DNA from: Polydactylus sextarius
Taxonomy: Eukaryota; Chordata; Actinopteri; Polynemidae
Assembly (NCBI GenBank): GCA_016801845.1
Contig: CM028910.1
Coordinates: 18,382,629 to 18,446,628, forward strand
Direction of reading: 5' to 3'
Length of the DNA: 64,000 bases
The notes beneath the pieces were generated by a model. It searched no databases and had not been told where the DNA came from. It worked only from the letters and a program-made list of their open reading frames with translations. The first letter of the stretch is position 1. Every line of letters starts with the position of its first letter. The position numbers and the translations under genes were made by a program. Positions 60,661 to 64,000 of the stretch are shown here, piece by piece.

Positions 60661-61714
60661 CAGCTTGTTTACTGTTGTGAGTTGGGAGCCGCTGAGTGAT
60701 TTACAGTAGTGTATTTAGAAATTAGTGTGAAGAAACCTAGAGGCTGTTAAATCTAAGTAATGAGCTAAAATGAGATTGAAAGTTGCAAAATGATTTGAAG
60801 TGTTAATCCTCAGTCATACCAGCAACAGTCTAGCCACATTAATTTTAACTTTCTACAAGATCATCTCTCTTACCTTCCTTGCACCAAAAGCCTAGGAAGT
60901 AATAAGACTGTTAATCTCTTAATGGGAGATTGACCTGGCTAACATGGCCCCAGAGCACCACTTCAAACCTCTCTCAGCTGACCCAATCATCATTAATTGT
61001 TTTCAGCTGCCTTGAAATGACCAAAAAGCAACACTTAAGAGGTTGAGGAAGGCCGAGGATGATATCTGATTTTCTTCATTTTATTTTCATTTGCAGCTTA
61101 AATATTGGGGCTTTTGTCACAGAAATGATATTTTTTAATCTACTAAAAGAAGAATTTAACAATTAATTTTAATTTATGGTTCAGCCTCTTAGAAACATTC
61201 TAACTAAATTTATCCACAGAGCAATACACGTCTACCATTACTTGTTAGCAGTTTTGACTCACTCAGAGTTTTCTGCCCCACGTTTTGCACACAGTGACGA
61301 TGGTGTGAATGTCTCGTTCTAATAAATTGTTTAAATGTCCTATTAGCAATAGAACTAACAAGCAGACAAACTGACTGTTAGGAAGACATTAGCAAGCTTT
61401 TTACCTCTGGGAGTTTTTTTTCCCCTTCTTCGATAAAATTTGTCATCTAATTAAATTCTGTATCCAAGAATTATCTTATCTAAGAATAAACAGGAGAGAG
61501 TCAGGAGTTCCTCACAACAAGGATATTTTAGGGGCCGATGCTTTAACCTAAAAAAAATGAAATTTTACATTTTATTATCCAACATATTAACATTTTAATA
61601 TTAATAATAGCCATTTTTACTTGATCACCAGGATCTTCAACACATGATCATACAGCTTTTTCCCACAATATAATGCACAAATCCTGTTCAGTTCTGTGTT
61701 AATAGAGTGGATCT
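60661..61714. other. unique noncoding sequence
   Basis: No gene or element recognised. CCAATCATCATTAATTG at about 60983-61000 is a homeodomain-type string within a non-repetitive stretch. Confidence 0.5.
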
Positions 61715-62565
61715 TTATTCTCCATCTCTCGTCCAGTCATAAGAAAGCATGTTGAATATGTGATTGTGCAGACTGGTGATTAGCAGAAAAAGTTGCATTT
61801 TAGAAGGATCTGTGGGGCACTGGGCTGTGTTACATTTTGGTTTTGTAATGATGGTGCTATGGTCAGGCCCAGCCCTAATATATTGGACCTGTGTCTCATT
61901 TTTTCCCCTCCCTTGTCTACATTCATCTGCCTTTCCACAATTCTCTTTGTTTGGGTCCTTTTGGACCTTTTTTCTACATTTGGGTTTAGTACTGCCCTGA
62001 CTCATGACAGTTGGTTGTCTTTTAATGCAGCGCAGTGAGCAAATAACTGTTCCTTTATTAGTGACCTGAGCAGAGCACTTTTAGTAAACACATCAGCTGT
62101 CTTTCTCTTGGCATTATGATATGTTATAGCTTCATTGATACATAATTGAATATTTGTTTTTAGTGCTTCTGCCAAAATAGGCGAACCTTGTAGGAAATTA
62201 TGCTTGACAATTTTTTTGGTAAGCAGGGCCACTTAAGCTGCTTTAGCCTGACCTTTAGCACATCTTTGCTGTATGAGATAAAATAGAATCTCACACAGTT
62301 GTTGTAACTAATTGTTTGTGTCACTAAGCTGCTAGAGCATTAAAAATGATTTTCTGGGCCTCTTCTTGGCCTTGAAAATTCACCTGTATACTATCCTTCT
62401 TTGCATTTGATAGGATAGCAGTTGCCTTGATGTCTGTGTCATTGTGCCTCTCCAGCACATTAAAGCAGGCCTTAATTTGGTGAAACATAGTGGCTTTGGA
62501 GGTGTGAGTGCTTACTTGAGTAGCTTTAATGTGTGTATGTCCTTTCAGACATATTCACGAATGAT
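61715..62565 (-). pseudogene. decayed coding-like stretch, family not recognised
   Basis: Reading leftwards on the minus strand, three adjacent open pieces occur. The first (about 62550 to 62335) begins near LKGHTHIKATQVSTHTSK and includes CFNVLERHNDTDIKATAILS. After stops near 62330 comes a second (62232-62002) with GSPILAEALKTNIQLCINEA and LIKEQLFAHCAALK. A third (62005-61715, shifted) begins MSQGSTKPKCRKKVQKDPNK. The composition is protein-like rather than low-complexity, and frame changes and stops separate the pieces, as in an old retrocopy or a transposon-encoded gene. I cannot assign a family. No introns, poly(A) tail or terminal repeats are identifiable. Chance is a real alternative. 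Confidence 0.3.
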
Positions 62566-64000
62566 AGATGGAGTGGGCAGGAACTGGAAGATCAACAAAT
62601 TACTTCTACACCATTCTGAAGTCTTGACAAGAGCCCAAAAAGTAGTGATGGCAACACAGGGCAGCTTGACTATTTTGTTCCACCAGCAGTTTTTTGTCAC
62701 AATTATTCACACGTGAATACATTTAATTGACTTTCTGGGCCAAATAGAAACTTCTTTGCATCAGCTCTCCATTGCCAAACTCTCAAAACTCAGAAGAGGC
62801 CTCCTGCTACACTTAAAAAGGAAACAAAGAGCAATAGAAGAGAGCATCTTCAGTGGCAGCTGTCCTGTCATATGGTGTTTTTTGCTCTTTTTATTTCCCC
62901 CTCAATGCCTCATTGAAACATGACATGTCATTAAGTTCCAATTGATATTATACCAGGATTAATAGTGAGGACTTTTGTTGTTTAGGTTACTTAATTAACA
63001 CAAAAAGTATGGATTTGAATCAATATCTCAACAACTGATTTAGTTAAACAAAAATCAAGTAGAGTGGCTCAAAGTAAAAATCAATCAAAGTAAAAAGAGT
63101 GGCTAAAGGTTTTTGACATAAAGTTGGCACAGATATGGCCTGTGTCCTAAGCTATTGTAACTTCAAACTAACTTAAATTTCCTCATTCCCCAGCTCTACT
63201 GTAAGATAAAACGTTGAGAAAAGTCTTCCATTTCCTTTCCATTTTTTTGCCATACCACTGAAATCTCTGCCACTGCTATAACTCTCTGCATTGCATTACA
63301 AAGGATCTAGACAACTTATGTCTCCTCAGACACACATGGAGACATCGGCTGTTGCTTTATCCAGAAAGAAAATGTAAAACTATTCTTTTATGTCATGAAA
63401 AAGTATGAATGGAAAGACATTGCCCAATGGTCTTGAAGTATTTAGAACGAGTTAAATGAATGTACTGTTTTCCAAAAGTTTTCTGCTATTAATCATTATG
63501 ACAAAAATTATTGTTCTCTTTCATTAAACCCACATGATTCTTAAGTACATTTTCCTTATCCATGTCATAATGCAAACTCTTTAATTCTGTATGAAAGTAA
63601 TAGGATGTTACTTAGCAGAGGAAGAGTGAAATATGTGAATGCAATATGAAACTTCCTTCCCTCAACCCACTTAAGACCAGTGCTTGAAATTAAACGAAGT
63701 TGTCAGTGCTCCTAATGAGAAGTCTGAACACCACTCAGCTTTTACACTTTGTAGAGAGGCTGCTTGGATTGGCTTCATAAAATAACTTTAAAAAAGTGTT
63801 TGCCTTTTTTATGCCAGCTAATTATGTCCAGGTAGAATGCTCACATAAAAAAAGAACACACCAACTAGAAAACTGTTTAATGTCGTTAAAAGAAACATAA
63901 TGTTAACGCCTTATTCTATATGAAGACATTATTTTACATATCATTATTATTACTAAGTAGATAGCCCAATTCTGTTTTATTCACCAAAAACAAGACAAAA
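62566..64000. other. unique noncoding sequence
   Basis: AT-rich, and nothing recognised up to the window end. A 90-codon plus-strand frame at 62444-62716 largely overlaps the minus-strand coding-like stretch and is probably its shadow. Confidence 0.5.

Noticed and set aside
1..64000. A novel defence, mobile or biosynthetic gene system
   Set aside because: No run of coding genes exists on either strand. Open frames are short, overlapping and featureless, and the repeat content is that of a fish genome. I found no evidence of a multi-gene system.

Overview
The window looks like nuclear DNA from a ray-finned fish, most likely an acanthomorph (percomorph) teleost. The evidence is the load of long (CA/GT)n microsatellites together with interspersed repeats I recognise from that group: an L2-type LINE with an ATTGA-type tail, Rex3/RTE fragments with GATG-type tails, a LINE fragment with a restriction-enzyme-like endonuclease (R2/R4 type), an internally deleted Tc1-like transposon, and two tRNA-derived SINEs. 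The DNA is AT-rich and CpG-poor. No complete protein-coding gene, rRNA, functional tRNA, CRISPR array or bacterial-type operon was found. The longest open frames are about 105-135 codons and most look like chance. The window is best read as an intergenic desert or the inside of very large introns.

Layout. 1-6 kb: unique sequence with (CA)n tracts and a possible poly(A) signal at 3068. 6-13 kb: LINE 3' tail, SINE-like pieces, an old dispersed repeat with internal subunits (10.2 kb), a tRNA-SINE (11.7 kb) and a Rex3 fragment interrupted by a (TA)33 microsatellite (12.6 kb). 13-28 kb: mostly unique, holding the best exon candidate (18362-18581), a second tRNA-SINE (21.7 kb), a perfect 16-bp hairpin (22.4 kb), a triple TGACAG cluster (23.5 kb) and several stretches that read like conserved noncoding elements. 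28-39 kb: a deleted Rex3 copy, pyrimidine tracts and a decayed R2-type LINE end (38.4-39.0 kb). 39-54 kb: mainly unique, with a CpG-dense patch (42.0 kb), an exon-like segment (48.3 kb), a T-box-like palindrome (48.6 kb) and a CAGGTA cluster (51.0 kb). 54.7-58.2 kb: the most transposon-dense part. 58-64 kb: unique sequence, a long interrupted hairpin (60.0 kb), a repeat carrying a perfect estrogen-response-element palindrome (60.6 kb) and a decayed coding-like stretch on the minus strand (61.7-62.6 kb).

No genes can be seen working together here. Repeat identities come from memory of teleost families, without alignment. Exon and enhancer calls rest on splice-site, reading-frame and motif inspection only.
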